Assembly (NCBI GenBank): GCA_035651635.1
Contig: DASRFK010000170.1
Coordinates: forward strand, 1-22,573
Direction of reading: 5' to 3'
Length of the DNA stretch: 22,573 nt
Source of the DNA: JANXQE01 sp035651635
GTDB taxonomy: Bacteria > Verrucomicrobiota > Verrucomicrobiia > Limisphaerales > UBA8199
Position 1 is the first letter of the stretch. Each line of letters starts with the position of its first letter. Under the pieces are notes generated by a model. That model did no database searches and was not told the DNA's origin. It was given only the letters and a program-made list of their open reading frames with translations. Shown one piece after another: positions 7,016-15,313 of this stretch. A program made the position numbers and the translations under genes.

Positions 7016-8647
7016 CTATTTGTTCCGATGCCGGTCGAGGAACAAATAGCGGTCCGCGTGTTGTTCCGTTTGGGCTTTTGGTTCCACGTCCAGGCGCATG
7101 AAAGAAACCGGAGCGGTTTTGCCCATGGGCGGCCATTTGCCCAGGCCCTTTCCATTGGGATTTCCAGTCTTGATGAAGTTGGCAAAGTAACCCTGCATTA
7201 TTTCAGAGACTTTGTAGTCGTCGGGGGTCCACGCATAAACCGTGTTCCTGGGCAAGTTGCCCAGAGCGTACTCGATCTCCGCCGAATGCACCGCGCCTTG
7301 CGCGGGCGGTGGTGGAGGATTGTTGCCTGAATTGCGAACGACGCCCCCCGCCAGCCCCGGAGTGGCATTGCCCATTTCCGGCCGCATGGCCGGGCGAGGA
7401 TGAGCATAGTAGTACCGGAACACCGGTTTGCCTCCGGTTTTGTTTTGCGCATCGGCCCATTTCCAGGTGCTGTAAGCAATAAACCGGTCGCTGGCCAGGT
7501 CGGTTGCCAGTTGGATAACCTCGGAGGCATCGGATGCGGAATAGGCTTTAAGCGCATTTTGCCAATCATCCGGATAGAGGCGCTTGATCGCGTTTTGCAG
7601 ATTTTCCGTCGTGGGTTCAGCCGCCCCAAGCACACTGCGGTAGTTCATCTCTTCGGAATTCCAGCCCACCAGCAACGGCACTTTGGCTTGTTTACCCGAA
7701 GCGAACTGGCTCCAGGGATCCTCCGTAATAAACAACCCATCGATGGCCAAGCTGAACCAGGGGGCGCCGCGTTTGCCGGTGGCTTCGAGGACTTTCTCGG
7801 CCGGCATGGCTCGCAATTCGGCCAAGGAGTTGGCCCCGCTGTTGGTGGCGAATTTCAAACCGGTTTGTTCCACCTCTGGCAACGGCGCCGGCGGCAGCGC
7901 GCCCAGAAGCGAACCGCTCTCGCCAATCGCTCGGGCAAACAGGCCTTGGGACAAGGGCGAGACCATGTGGGCCGAAACGGAAATCGAACCTGCCGATTCA
8001 CCGGCAATGGTGACGCGGCCGGGATCGCCACCGAACGCGCCGATGTTTTGCGCGACCCAGCGCAGCGCCGCGCTTTGGTCTAATAACCCATAGTTACCCG
8101 AAGCATGTTGAGGCGATTCCTTGGTTAACTCGGGATGGGCCAAAAATCCAAAAACATTGAGCCGGTAGTTGACCGTGACCGATACGATTCCCCGTCGTGC
8201 CATGCTTTCGCCATCGTATCTACTTTCCGAGCCGTCCCCGGCCTGGAAACCGCCGCCGTAGAAATACACCAGCACCGGCAGACGTTGCCGCGTCGACTTG
8301 GCCGGGGTCCAGACATTCAGGTAGAGGCAATCCTCGCTCATCCCGTCGGAGCGGAACATCATGTCGCCAAAGATGGACCGCTGCATCGCGCGCGGCCCGA
8401 ACTTGTCGGCCCTGCGAATGCCTTCCCAGTTGGCCGGCGGAACGGGCGGTTTCCAACGCAGGTCACCGACTGGAGGCTGAGCGAAAGGAATCCCTTTGAA
8501 TGAGCGGACACCCGTCGCCGGATCGAAGGTGCCCTGCAGGATTCCATTGGCCGTTTTCGCTTCATTGTCGGTCAAGGAAGCGGCGGTGAGTTGGGTGGTG
8601 TGTGCTAGTGCCACGGTAAAAAGCAACGATTGAAAAATCTTCTGCAT
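7016..8647 (-). CDS. Exported type-B carboxylesterase (PnbA-like)
   Basis: The protein has 543 residues from ATG 8647 and begins with a signal peptide (MQKIFQSLLFTVALAHTTQL, cut probably after TAA at about 23). It is an alpha/beta hydrolase of the carboxylesterase type B family. VRSFKGIPFAQPPVGDLRW is the family's N-terminal motif, and SEDCLYLNVWTP follows. The oxyanion loop is YFYGGGF (128-134). The nucleophile elbow GESAG places Ser218. The acid is in GWNSEE (Glu332 or Glu333), and His454 in AVHSAEIEYALG completes the triad. All key residues are present and the length is normal. It should hydrolyse carboxylic esters in the periplasm or outside the cell; the true substrate (acylated sugars, lignin-like or drug-like esters) cannot be told. 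A Pro run (PPPPP, about 444-448) just before the His loop is unusual but lies in a surface insert. A start 24 codons upstream is possible but would hide the signal peptide. Confidence 0.93.
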   Translation of the reverse strand: MQKIFQSLLFTVALAHTTQLTAASLTDNEAKTANGILQGTFDPATGVRSFKGIPFAQPPVGDLRWKPPVPPANWEGIRRADKFGPRAMQRSIFGDMMFRSDGMSEDCLYLNVWTPAKSTRQRLPVLVYFYGGGFQAGDGSESRYDGESMARRGIVSVTVNYRLNVFGFLAHPELTKESPQHASGNYGLLDQSAALRWVAQNIGAFGGDPGRVTIAGESAGSISVSAHMVSPLSQGLFARAIGESGSLLGALPPAPLPEVEQTGLKFATNSGANSLAELRAMPAEKVLEATGKRGAPWFSLAIDGLFITEDPWSQFASGKQAKVPLLVGWNSEEMNYRSVLGAAEPTTENLQNAIKRLYPDDWQNALKAYSASDASEVIQLATDLASDRFIAYSTWKWADAQNKTGGKPVFRYYYAHPRPAMRPEMGNATPGLAGGVVRNSGNNPPPPPAQGAVHSAEIEYALGNLPRNTVYAWTPDDYKVSEIMQGYFANFIKTGNPNGKGLGKWPPMGKTAPVSFMRLDVEPKAQTEQHADRYLFLDRHRNK

Positions 8648-8810
8648 AGGGTTGAAGGGTGGACAATCCACAAAAGCCATGCACAGATAATGCTCATGCA
8701 TGGAAGCGACAGCAACCATAAGATAACGCGTGGCCTGGACCGGCGGTCTACGTTGCGCTACGACTCCGGCTGCTATCTGGCAATCCTGGCGGGCTGCAGA
8801 ACCATCAAAC

Positions 8811-8823
8811 GCGCCGTCCCTAC
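8811..8823. repeat. Fragment of a GGTAGGG-family repeat end
   Basis: GCGCCGTCCCTAC is identical to one arm of the family's terminal hairpin plus its CTAC end. The other arm is missing. The bases CTA at 8820-8822 are the stop codon of the minus-strand TIM-barrel gene. The remaining 8648-8810 region shows no gene. Confidence 0.5.
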
Positions 8824-9875
8824 ACTGTCAGAGTGGAGGCGGTCTCCATCGCCTTGACCAAAAGCGAATGATTGCGGGCCAGGACCGCGAGCCAATGGTT
8901 GGTGCGTTCCGCGTTGGTTTTAATTGTCCAATGCTCAAACAATGGCGCGGCATTGCCCAAAGCCAGGCCTTGCCCGGTGGGATGGATTTCAAGCGTGAAG
9001 GATAGCCTGGCAGAAGCCAGCGACTTCATCGCCCGCTGAACCACGGCTTCCAGGCCGACCGGACCGAACATGGTGGGGACGGAACGACGGCCACGATATT
9101 CAAAATTAAGAGGGATCTCGGCCAGGAAGCTTAGATGATCCGACACGCCAAAAGGACTGAAGGTCGAGAGCGGATGTCCGTCGTGCAAATGAAAATGCAT
9201 CGGCTTGTTCAACGCCCCAAGCCCTTTGATCAAATCCAGAACAACAGTTACCGCAGCTTTCAGGGAGTCGCCGATATCCGGCATAAGCTGCGGCAGCTCC
9301 GGCCCTTGTGATTTAAGCGTGCAAACATCCTGGCCATGATGGTTCTTACCAAAAGCAACCTGAGCCGCTCGGATGCCCACGTGTCCGATATCGACACAAA
9401 CGCTGACGTGCTCCAGGTCGCGAATTCCGGAGAAGAAATCGAGAAACTCCGCCGGTTCGAGTCCGACCGCGTATTCGATGAAGACTCTGACGCCCTTAAC
9501 CCGATCCAGTTCACGATTCAGGCTGCGAACCGCGTCGAGATACTCCTCGCCGCGAGTCACCAGGGCTTGCTGATCATGCAGCACTAACCCAACCACAGAG
9601 GAGGCGCACCGGGCGGCCAGGTCCCGGATTCGCGCACGGGTGGAATCCTCGAGCAGGTCAAAATCGCGCGGCAAGTGAACGACCATGGGCGCGTCCGGCC
9701 AGGGGCGGATGCCCGCAAACCAGCTCAACTGGTCGGGCGTCGACGCATGGACCTCCGGGCCCATGCGGGCTTCCAGGAAACGGCGTCGCGCCAGCTCGAT
9801 GAGGCTGTTGTCTCCGGGAAAACGTTGCTCAAACAATCCCAAAGTCTTGGGTTGTTCCTGATGAGTTGTACTCAC
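8820..9875 (-). CDS. Xylose-isomerase-like TIM-barrel protein in the glucan dikinase operon
   Basis: The protein has 351 residues and starts 6 nt after the stop of the dikinase fusion gene, so the two are co-transcribed. It reads as a sugar-phosphate isomerase/epimerase-like (AP endonuclease 2 superfamily) barrel. Candidate metal ligands lie in order: Glu134 (VFIEYAVG), Asp162 and His165 (VCVDIGHVGIRA), His227/229/231 (HFHLHDGHPLS), Asp246-His247 (VSDHLSF) and Glu296 (FTLEIHPTG). The layout mirrors the N-terminal barrel of the upstream fusion (Glu134, Asp167-His170, H-x-H-x-H 196-200, Glu243), so the two are probably paralogues. It has no signal peptide and is cytosolic. A divalent metal and a sugar or sugar-phosphate substrate are inferred from the superfamily. 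A role in handling phosphorylated glucan products is a guess from context. The stop codon overlaps a repeat fragment. Confidence 0.8.
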   Translation of the reverse strand: MSTTHQEQPKTLGLFEQRFPGDNSLIELARRRFLEARMGPEVHASTPDQLSWFAGIRPWPDAPMVVHLPRDFDLLEDSTRARIRDLAARCASSVVGLVLHDQQALVTRGEEYLDAVRSLNRELDRVKGVRVFIEYAVGLEPAEFLDFFSGIRDLEHVSVCVDIGHVGIRAAQVAFGKNHHGQDVCTLKSQGPELPQLMPDIGDSLKAAVTVVLDLIKGLGALNKPMHFHLHDGHPLSTFSPFGVSDHLSFLAEIPLNFEYRGRRSVPTMFGPVGLEAVVQRAMKSLASARLSFTLEIHPTGQGLALGNAAPLFEHWTIKTNAERTNHWLAVLARNHSLLVKAMETASTLTV

Positions 9876-9881
9876 GGAAAT

Positions 9882-12800
9882 TCAGTGTTGCCGCAGCCGC
9901 AGGCCTTGCTGCGCCCGCGCCTGGACGACGTACAAGTTATCCTTCACCAGCGCACCCTCAATGTCTTGCGGACCGTCAAGCGCGCGTTCGAGGAATACCC
10001 CAGTCGAGCACAAGCGGCGCCCAACTTTTTCGAGCAATCTCGGGGCACGGCTTAGATCAATTTTTGAGTAGTCTACAATTTTGCGGACTATTCCCTGTCC
10101 GCGCGCCGAGCGAGCGGCCCGGCTGAAGTTGGCAAAGGCCGTCACGTCGACGCGCTCTACGTTTTTAGCGCATCGCAGGCGATACGGCGTACCGGCGCTG
10201 GCGCCCGAGACCAGTGTTTCGCCCAAGCCAACCACAAGCTCAGCGGCGAGTTCATTCTCGTTTTGGCTGACCGGATCAACCGTATGCAGCACGAAGGAAT
10301 ATTCGGAGTCGACCAACTCCTGGATCAAGACCGCCATATGAGCCTGTTCATGAGGGACAGCAGCCGCCCGGCGACTCTCGGCGGCGCGTGGGGTCCAAAG
10401 CGAAGCCCAGACCCCTCGAATGGCCTCGATCACACCTTCCGGAGCCACATTGATTACCGAATCGTAAAGCCCGGCGCCGGCGAAGCCTTCCAGGTCCTCG
10501 CCATTGGCGCTGGAGCGCACGACCAATGGCCTTTGGAAGCGGCGCACGACTTCGACGCCAATAGCCGCCGGCAAGTCCAGCTTCTGAATCAGCCGGCGCA
10601 ATTGTTCTGTGCCTTTAACAAATTCGGCGCTCGGCATGCCGTCCACCTTGCCGACAAGCTCGACATATTCTTTCCGAATCGCCGGTGCCTGTTCCAAGGC
10701 CTTTTCCATCACGCCAAACGGAATGACCAGGCCGAAAGGAGTGCGGAAGCCTGCGCCAGGTTTCTGCGAGAGTTCGTAAAGACGGCGTGCGCCGTATGCT
10801 TTGCCGCCCGAGGTCTGCTCGGTCGCCTCCTCCAAAGGAATCCAGGCACGATCTGAGGTGAGCACAATTTGCGGGAGCTGCAAGCCCGGCTTCGACAATC
10901 GAGAGGGACGGGTGTTGGTTGCCTCCGCCGGTTCGAACCGGACGCTCTCGGATGACGCTGTCAGGGCGAGCGTCTGTCCGGACAGCCGTTTGCACCGAGA
11001 GAATTCCCCAGGATCTTCGCACGTGACGAACACGACCTCCGCCTGACGCGCTCGAACGCCAAGATGTGATAGGTGAGGCATCTCGTGGGCCAGGGCGATG
11101 GCGACCACGTCGCTTGGGATTTCTTCATCGCCAGAAGCATGCTCAAGGAGGGCAATGACGGACGATTCCTGCGATAGCGCCACGTTGCCGCGCCGCGCAT
11201 CCGAGATCGATTCAACAATGGCCGCGCGGCCGACTGCGCGGCCGGGTACCAGCACGTCCCACGGCGGGAGACCAAGTTGCTCCCTGCTTTGGCGCAATAA
11301 AGCGTCGGCGAGTTTTGACACCTGAAAAACCAAATGGCTGCGAATGGCGGCCTCGCAAAAAACGTCGACGGCATGCTCCGCCACACCGAGAGCGTGGCCA
11401 AGCCTTTGTACTCTGGCGGAGAACAAATCGATTATTCGAGTGCCAAAATCTTCGGCGAGGCGGCGGCAGCGCAGCAGGCTGGCACGGTAGCGAAGGATGT
11501 CTTGCCGCTGCCGGGAAGAGGCGGTTCCAGCCCAGGTCTGAAGTTCAGAAACCAGTGCCCGGCTTTCTTCAACCTCGACAGCACCTAGCGCGAGATTCTT
11601 AAGCGCCAGCACCAGGGTCTCGGGCTCTTCTCCCGCGCCGGCGGCCGATTGCTCGCGATCGTTGATAATTTGGCTTACCAGAACGAACGCAAAATCTTCC
11701 AGGCCGATATCAGCAAGCAGGAAGGCTTGTGACTTCGAGTCGGACCGGACGGATCCGGGTTGAACCAGCGCCTGGCGCAGTTGAGTGAGGGTGCGAAAAG
11801 CGGCGATTCTGTCCTTCGGCGTCGAACCGGCTTTTTGCCGCAAAAAGGCATCCACGAGCCCGGCCTGCTCTCGGTCCAATGATGGTTTGAGCAAATCCAG
11901 GCGCTGCTCCAACGAATGTGCGCTGAAAAACTCCTTGAGCTCTTCATGGAAAATCTTGAACTGCTCGACAAAATCCGGCGGATAGTGAGCGCCTGGAGCC
12001 GTGATTCGCTCCAGCAGCGCGCCGGCGGTGGCTAGGTCCTCCGGTCCGGCGCAACGATGCAATTTGTTCTGCAGGGTGGTCTTGATCTCCCGTTTCAATT
12101 CCGAATCGATGTCATTGCGATGGGCGATATCCCGGATCCGCGTCAGGGGCTCGGCCCGTTGAAACTCGGCCGCGAAGGAAGGCAGCCACGGGTAAATCTT
12201 GCGCAAGAGGAATTGGTTCTCTTCGGCCTTAATGCGCGACAGCCGGTCGTAAATCTCCGAAGCCATCCGTGCATGGTGCGCCGGCCGGAAGTGTCGCCCG
12301 TCCTCGACGCAACGGATCTGTCCTGTGCCAAGAAACTGCAAGTAGATGGCCAGGTCCACCAGTTCCTCGGCGGCAAATATCACATCACTGTTCGATAGGA
12401 GCTCACGGACGGCTTCCAACTTTTCACGCCAGCTGCGGGCGTGTTGATTGGCGGCGATTAGTTTCTCCAAAAATCCGGCATGGTCCTTTGAAATATTTGA
12501 TGAGCCCATCGAGGATGAGGCTTGAACAGACTCGGTCGCACCGGCCGTTGCCCGAGGGACGGGAGGTGCATCCGGTACCGATTCCGTCTTCTTGCCGGAC
12601 CCGTCAGCGGGCTCGTCTGATGCCGGCGGAATGGGTCCGGTGCGCGGCCCCCAGATTCCCAGCAATCGGTCGCGTGCGTTTTTGAGCAGCGAAGGCGGCT
12701 GCGGCCATTGCTCGAGAATGATCGAACCTGAGTACCGGCGCTGTTTCAGTCGATCGACCAAAGCGCGAATTCCCGCATCGTTACGCCCGGCGGGCCCGGT

Positions 12801-13439
12801 GAACAATGGCAAGTGCGAGTCGGCATCGCCCCAGTTTTCGTGAAGGTGCAGATGGATGATCGGAACGGACGCATCGAGCCGGTCATAAAAGCCGATGAAA
12901 TTATTCAGCGTGGCGCTGGCGAGATTGGCATGGCCGATATCGAGGCACATCCCGACGTGCGCCGTCGAGATCGACTTCAGAGCGCGCAAGCGCGCAAAAA
13001 GCTCGTTGAACTGTTCTGGAGAATGATGCGGCGTATTCTCGATGCTGAGCAACAGACCGGCCCGGTCGGTTTGGATGATCCACGGCGTTATTGCGCGGAC
13101 GAATTCGGGCAGACCGCGCTCCTCAGAGAAGTGGATGTTCAGCAGAGCCGCGCCAAGGTCGCCCGCGAGTCGAATATCCTTCTCGAATACACTCTGACTG
13201 CCCGGCCGCAAAGGATCGGCCTGCCAACGCGCATGAACGGATAGACGCATTCCGGCCGAACGAGCGCTCGTTCGTGCCTTTTCTCGTGCCAATGCGTCCA
13301 GGTCGGCATCGTCCCAGCCCGCCTCCGGTTTCTTGTCCGGGAACCATTCGAAGGCATCGAAGTGTTCCCTCAGCGCATAATCGAACGGAGCCATCATGGG
13401 CGAGGCCCAACAAGAAGTCTGATTGCCAATAAAGACCAT
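9882..13439 (-). CDS. Fusion of a TIM-barrel sugar isomerase-like domain and a PWD/GWD-like alpha-glucan dikinase
   Basis: The protein has 1185 residues. Residues 1-270 are a xylose-isomerase-like TIM barrel (LSIENTPHH with Glu134, CLDIGHANLA with Asp167, HLHLHENWGD 196-205, ILEQWPQ with Glu243). Residues 271-315 are a Pro/Ser/Ala linker. Residues about 316-720 are helical and read like the region before the catalytic domains of plant glucan water dikinases: GTGQIRCVEDGRHFRP (371-386), PLTRIRDIAHRNDI (431-444), LQNKLHRCAGPEDL (456-469) and FVEQFKIFHEELKEFF (490-505). Residues about 725-840 form the phosphohistidine domain; HLSHLGVRAR puts the likely phospho-His at His792. Residues about 880-1180 form a PPDK-type ATP-grasp domain (VRSSANGEDLEGFAGAGLYD, SFVLHTVDPVS, GLGETLVSG, QDIEGALV, YVVQARAQ). 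The His-domain-then-ATP-domain order, with no PEP-binding barrel, fits GWD/PWD and not PEP synthase or PPDK. Expected reaction: ATP + glucan + water to phosphoglucan + AMP + phosphate. No carbohydrate-binding module (CBM20/45) is visible; the barrel takes its place. It lies between glgA (152-bp gap) and the second TIM-barrel gene (6-bp gap). Confidence 0.85.
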   Translation of the reverse strand: MVFIGNQTSCWASPMMAPFDYALREHFDAFEWFPDKKPEAGWDDADLDALAREKARTSARSAGMRLSVHARWQADPLRPGSQSVFEKDIRLAGDLGAALLNIHFSEERGLPEFVRAITPWIIQTDRAGLLLSIENTPHHSPEQFNELFARLRALKSISTAHVGMCLDIGHANLASATLNNFIGFYDRLDASVPIIHLHLHENWGDADSHLPLFTGPAGRNDAGIRALVDRLKQRRYSGSIILEQWPQPPSLLKNARDRLLGIWGPRTGPIPPASDEPADGSGKKTESVPDAPPVPRATAGATESVQASSSMGSSNISKDHAGFLEKLIAANQHARSWREKLEAVRELLSNSDVIFAAEELVDLAIYLQFLGTGQIRCVEDGRHFRPAHHARMASEIYDRLSRIKAEENQFLLRKIYPWLPSFAAEFQRAEPLTRIRDIAHRNDIDSELKREIKTTLQNKLHRCAGPEDLATAGALLERITAPGAHYPPDFVEQFKIFHEELKEFFSAHSLEQRLDLLKPSLDREQAGLVDAFLRQKAGSTPKDRIAAFRTLTQLRQALVQPGSVRSDSKSQAFLLADIGLEDFAFVLVSQIINDREQSAAGAGEEPETLVLALKNLALGAVEVEESRALVSELQTWAGTASSRQRQDILRYRASLLRCRRLAEDFGTRIIDLFSARVQRLGHALGVAEHAVDVFCEAAIRSHLVFQVSKLADALLRQSREQLGLPPWDVLVPGRAVGRAAIVESISDARRGNVALSQESSVIALLEHASGDEEIPSDVVAIALAHEMPHLSHLGVRARQAEVVFVTCEDPGEFSRCKRLSGQTLALTASSESVRFEPAEATNTRPSRLSKPGLQLPQIVLTSDRAWIPLEEATEQTSGGKAYGARRLYELSQKPGAGFRTPFGLVIPFGVMEKALEQAPAIRKEYVELVGKVDGMPSAEFVKGTEQLRRLIQKLDLPAAIGVEVVRRFQRPLVVRSSANGEDLEGFAGAGLYDSVINVAPEGVIEAIRGVWASLWTPRAAESRRAAAVPHEQAHMAVLIQELVDSEYSFVLHTVDPVSQNENELAAELVVGLGETLVSGASAGTPYRLRCAKNVERVDVTAFANFSRAARSARGQGIVRKIVDYSKIDLSRAPRLLEKVGRRLCSTGVFLERALDGPQDIEGALVKDNLYVVQARAQQGLRLRQH

Positions 13440-13590
13440 GGCCGCGTCAGGTTGAGCGACTGAGTGGAAGCCGCCACCTCAGGCAGCAATTCGGTATCAC
13501 GACGGACAGAGTCTCGCCGATTTGAGTCTTCAAGTTGCCAGCCATCCTAACTCTCAGGGCCGCCTCGCGCCGGTAGGTTTGTGCCGCGGT

Positions 13591-15057
13591 TCAAGGCGCT
13601 TTGATATAGTTGTAAATATTGAGATAGTTTTGGCCCGGCTTGTTCCAGGAGTAATCACAGCGCATGCCATTACTCATTAGTTCCCGAAAATATTCAGGGT
13701 ACTGGTGCCACATCCCAATCGCGCGATCCAGGGCCGACTCCAGACCTTGCCAATTGTAGTCGTTAAAGACATAGCCATTGCGCTCGTGATAGGGCTTGGG
13801 CGCGTAGTTAGCATCGAAAACGGTGTCCGCCAGGCCGCCAGTATTGCGCACGACCGGCACCGTGCCGTACTTCAAACCGATGATTTGCGTCAAGCCGCAC
13901 GGCTCATACCCGCTGGGCACCAGGATCAGGTCCGACCCGGCGTAAATCAAATGGGCCAGTTCCTCGTTGTAACCGATTTCCAGATGGCAATCGGGGTGCT
14001 CGTTGAAGCGCCATTTCAGGTTCCAAAACGCGGTGTTGATATCGCCTTGGAGGCTGGAGCCCAGCAAGACGAACTGGCACCCTCGCTCGAGGCAGTACGG
14101 CACTGCGTGCAGAATGAGGTCTACGCCTTTCTGAGGATCGAGCCGGCCCACAAACGAGACGATTGGCTTCATGCCCCCGCGCAGCCACAAGCGCTGCCGC
14201 AGCGCCTCCTTGTTGGCGTACTTTTCATTCAGGGACTCAAGGCCATAGCGCCGCGCAATGTGCGGGTCCAATTCAGGGTTCCACACGCCATAATCCAAAC
14301 CGTTGAGAACGCCCCCGAACTTCTGATGGTGGACGCCCAGGATCCGCTGCAACCCCATGCCGAGTTGGGTGTGGCGGATTTCCTCGGCATAGCGAGGCGA
14401 AACAGTGGTCACGAAATTGGAATAAACGATGCCGCCCTTCATCAAATTAATCGCCGGCCGGCGATCGTCGGCCAACCGGTCCTGGGTCATCACCGCGCCC
14501 GGATTCAGTCCTACTTCACGCAACAACTGTTCGCCGCCAACGCCCTGGTGTCCCACATTGTGAAGCGTGTAACACACGCGCGGGTGCCCCATCCCCAGGC
14601 GCTGGTAGATTTCATAGAGCAACACCGGCACCAATCCAGTCTGCCAGTCATGGCAGTGAATGATCTCCGGGTGCTTGTTGCTCTTGAGCATGAACTCCAG
14701 AGCCGCGCGGCAAAAAAAGGCGAACCTCTCTCCATCATCGTGATGACCATAAAAAACGCCGCGGTTGAAGAAATTTCGATCCAGGTGCGGCTCGATGAAG
14801 AAACATTTCAAACCGTCCATCCAGCCAAAATACACGTCACAATGCACCCAATGCTCATAATAGGGCACCCAAAGGTCACTATACGATTTGGTCAGGCCGT
14901 CGATGCGGTCGTACCGCATGCAATCGTACTTGGGCAGGATAATCTCGACGGCATTTCCCCGGATCTCCAGTTCCTTGGACAAGCCGTGCACAACGTCCGC
15001 CAGGCCGCCCACTTTGGCCGCCGGCGCGCATTCCGGTGTGATCATTACGATAAACAT
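13591..15057 (-). CDS. glgA: Glycogen/starch synthase, GT5 family, starch synthase III/IV-like
   Basis: The protein has 488 residues, the usual bacterial GlgA length. It transfers glucose from ADP- or UDP-glucose to the non-reducing end of an alpha-1,4-glucan in the cytosol. The ADP-glucose motif KVGGLADVV starts at Lys15. HCHDWQTG (134-141), the GRLDPQKG phosphate-binding loop (Arg305, Lys310) and the GYEPCGL loop (Glu385) are all present. Several segments look more like plant starch synthases III/IV than E. coli GlgA: DDGERFAFFCRAALEF (108-122), HPEIIHCHDW, LIYAGSDLILVPS, VVRNTGGLADTVFD, and the end YSWNKPGQNYLNIYNY. It is first in a minus-strand cluster with the dikinase fusion, so the polymer it makes is the likely dikinase substrate. 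ATG 15057 and an ATG four codons downstream are both possible starts; neither has a clear Shine-Dalgarno. Confidence 0.93.
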   Translation of the reverse strand: MFIVMITPECAPAAKVGGLADVVHGLSKELEIRGNAVEIILPKYDCMRYDRIDGLTKSYSDLWVPYYEHWVHCDVYFGWMDGLKCFFIEPHLDRNFFNRGVFYGHHDDGERFAFFCRAALEFMLKSNKHPEIIHCHDWQTGLVPVLLYEIYQRLGMGHPRVCYTLHNVGHQGVGGEQLLREVGLNPGAVMTQDRLADDRRPAINLMKGGIVYSNFVTTVSPRYAEEIRHTQLGMGLQRILGVHHQKFGGVLNGLDYGVWNPELDPHIARRYGLESLNEKYANKEALRQRLWLRGGMKPIVSFVGRLDPQKGVDLILHAVPYCLERGCQFVLLGSSLQGDINTAFWNLKWRFNEHPDCHLEIGYNEELAHLIYAGSDLILVPSGYEPCGLTQIIGLKYGTVPVVRNTGGLADTVFDANYAPKPYHERNGYVFNDYNWQGLESALDRAIGMWHQYPEYFRELMSNGMRCDYSWNKPGQNYLNIYNYIKAP

Positions 15058-15190
15058 CGCGACACAATCCCGTCTGGCTTGTCTCTACTCGCTCCGCATT
15101 GTACCGACTCGGCTCTCGCCTGACAGCTAGAAATGCAGGGCCGCGCAGGCGTTCTCGCTTGGCGGCCTGAGGACGGAACTGCGCCTGTCT

Positions 15191-15257
15191 CGGCCCCGTC
15201 AGGGGCGGCACAACTCGCGAACCGAACCCGATGATGCCCTGCCGCCCCTGAACCGGG
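15191..15257. repeat. Inverted repeat CAGGGGCGGCA
   Basis: TCAGGGGCGGCA (15199-15210) is perfectly complementary to 15240-15251. The pairing continues imperfectly outward (GGCCCCG against CCGGGC). The 29-nt loop has no coding content. It lies upstream of glgA (divergent side) and is a different family from the element at 15314-15414. Confidence 0.6.
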
Positions 15258-15313
15258 CTTGAGAGAGTTTAGGGTGTGATTAAATCTGTCGGTCATTCTG
15301 TGTTGAGCGGCAG

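Noticed and set aside
9882..13439. Reading the dikinase as PEP synthase or pyruvate phosphate dikinase
   Set aside because: The phosphohistidine domain precedes the ATP-grasp domain and there is no C-terminal PEP-binding barrel. The helical region with IRDIAHRNDI and NKLHRCAGPEDL fits glucan dikinases.
13705..15123. Long open frame (472 codons) on the plus strand opposite glgA
   Set aside because: It is antisense to a clear GT5 gene. The product is His/Gln/Arg/Val-rich with no family features, as expected for the shadow frame of a GC-rich gene.
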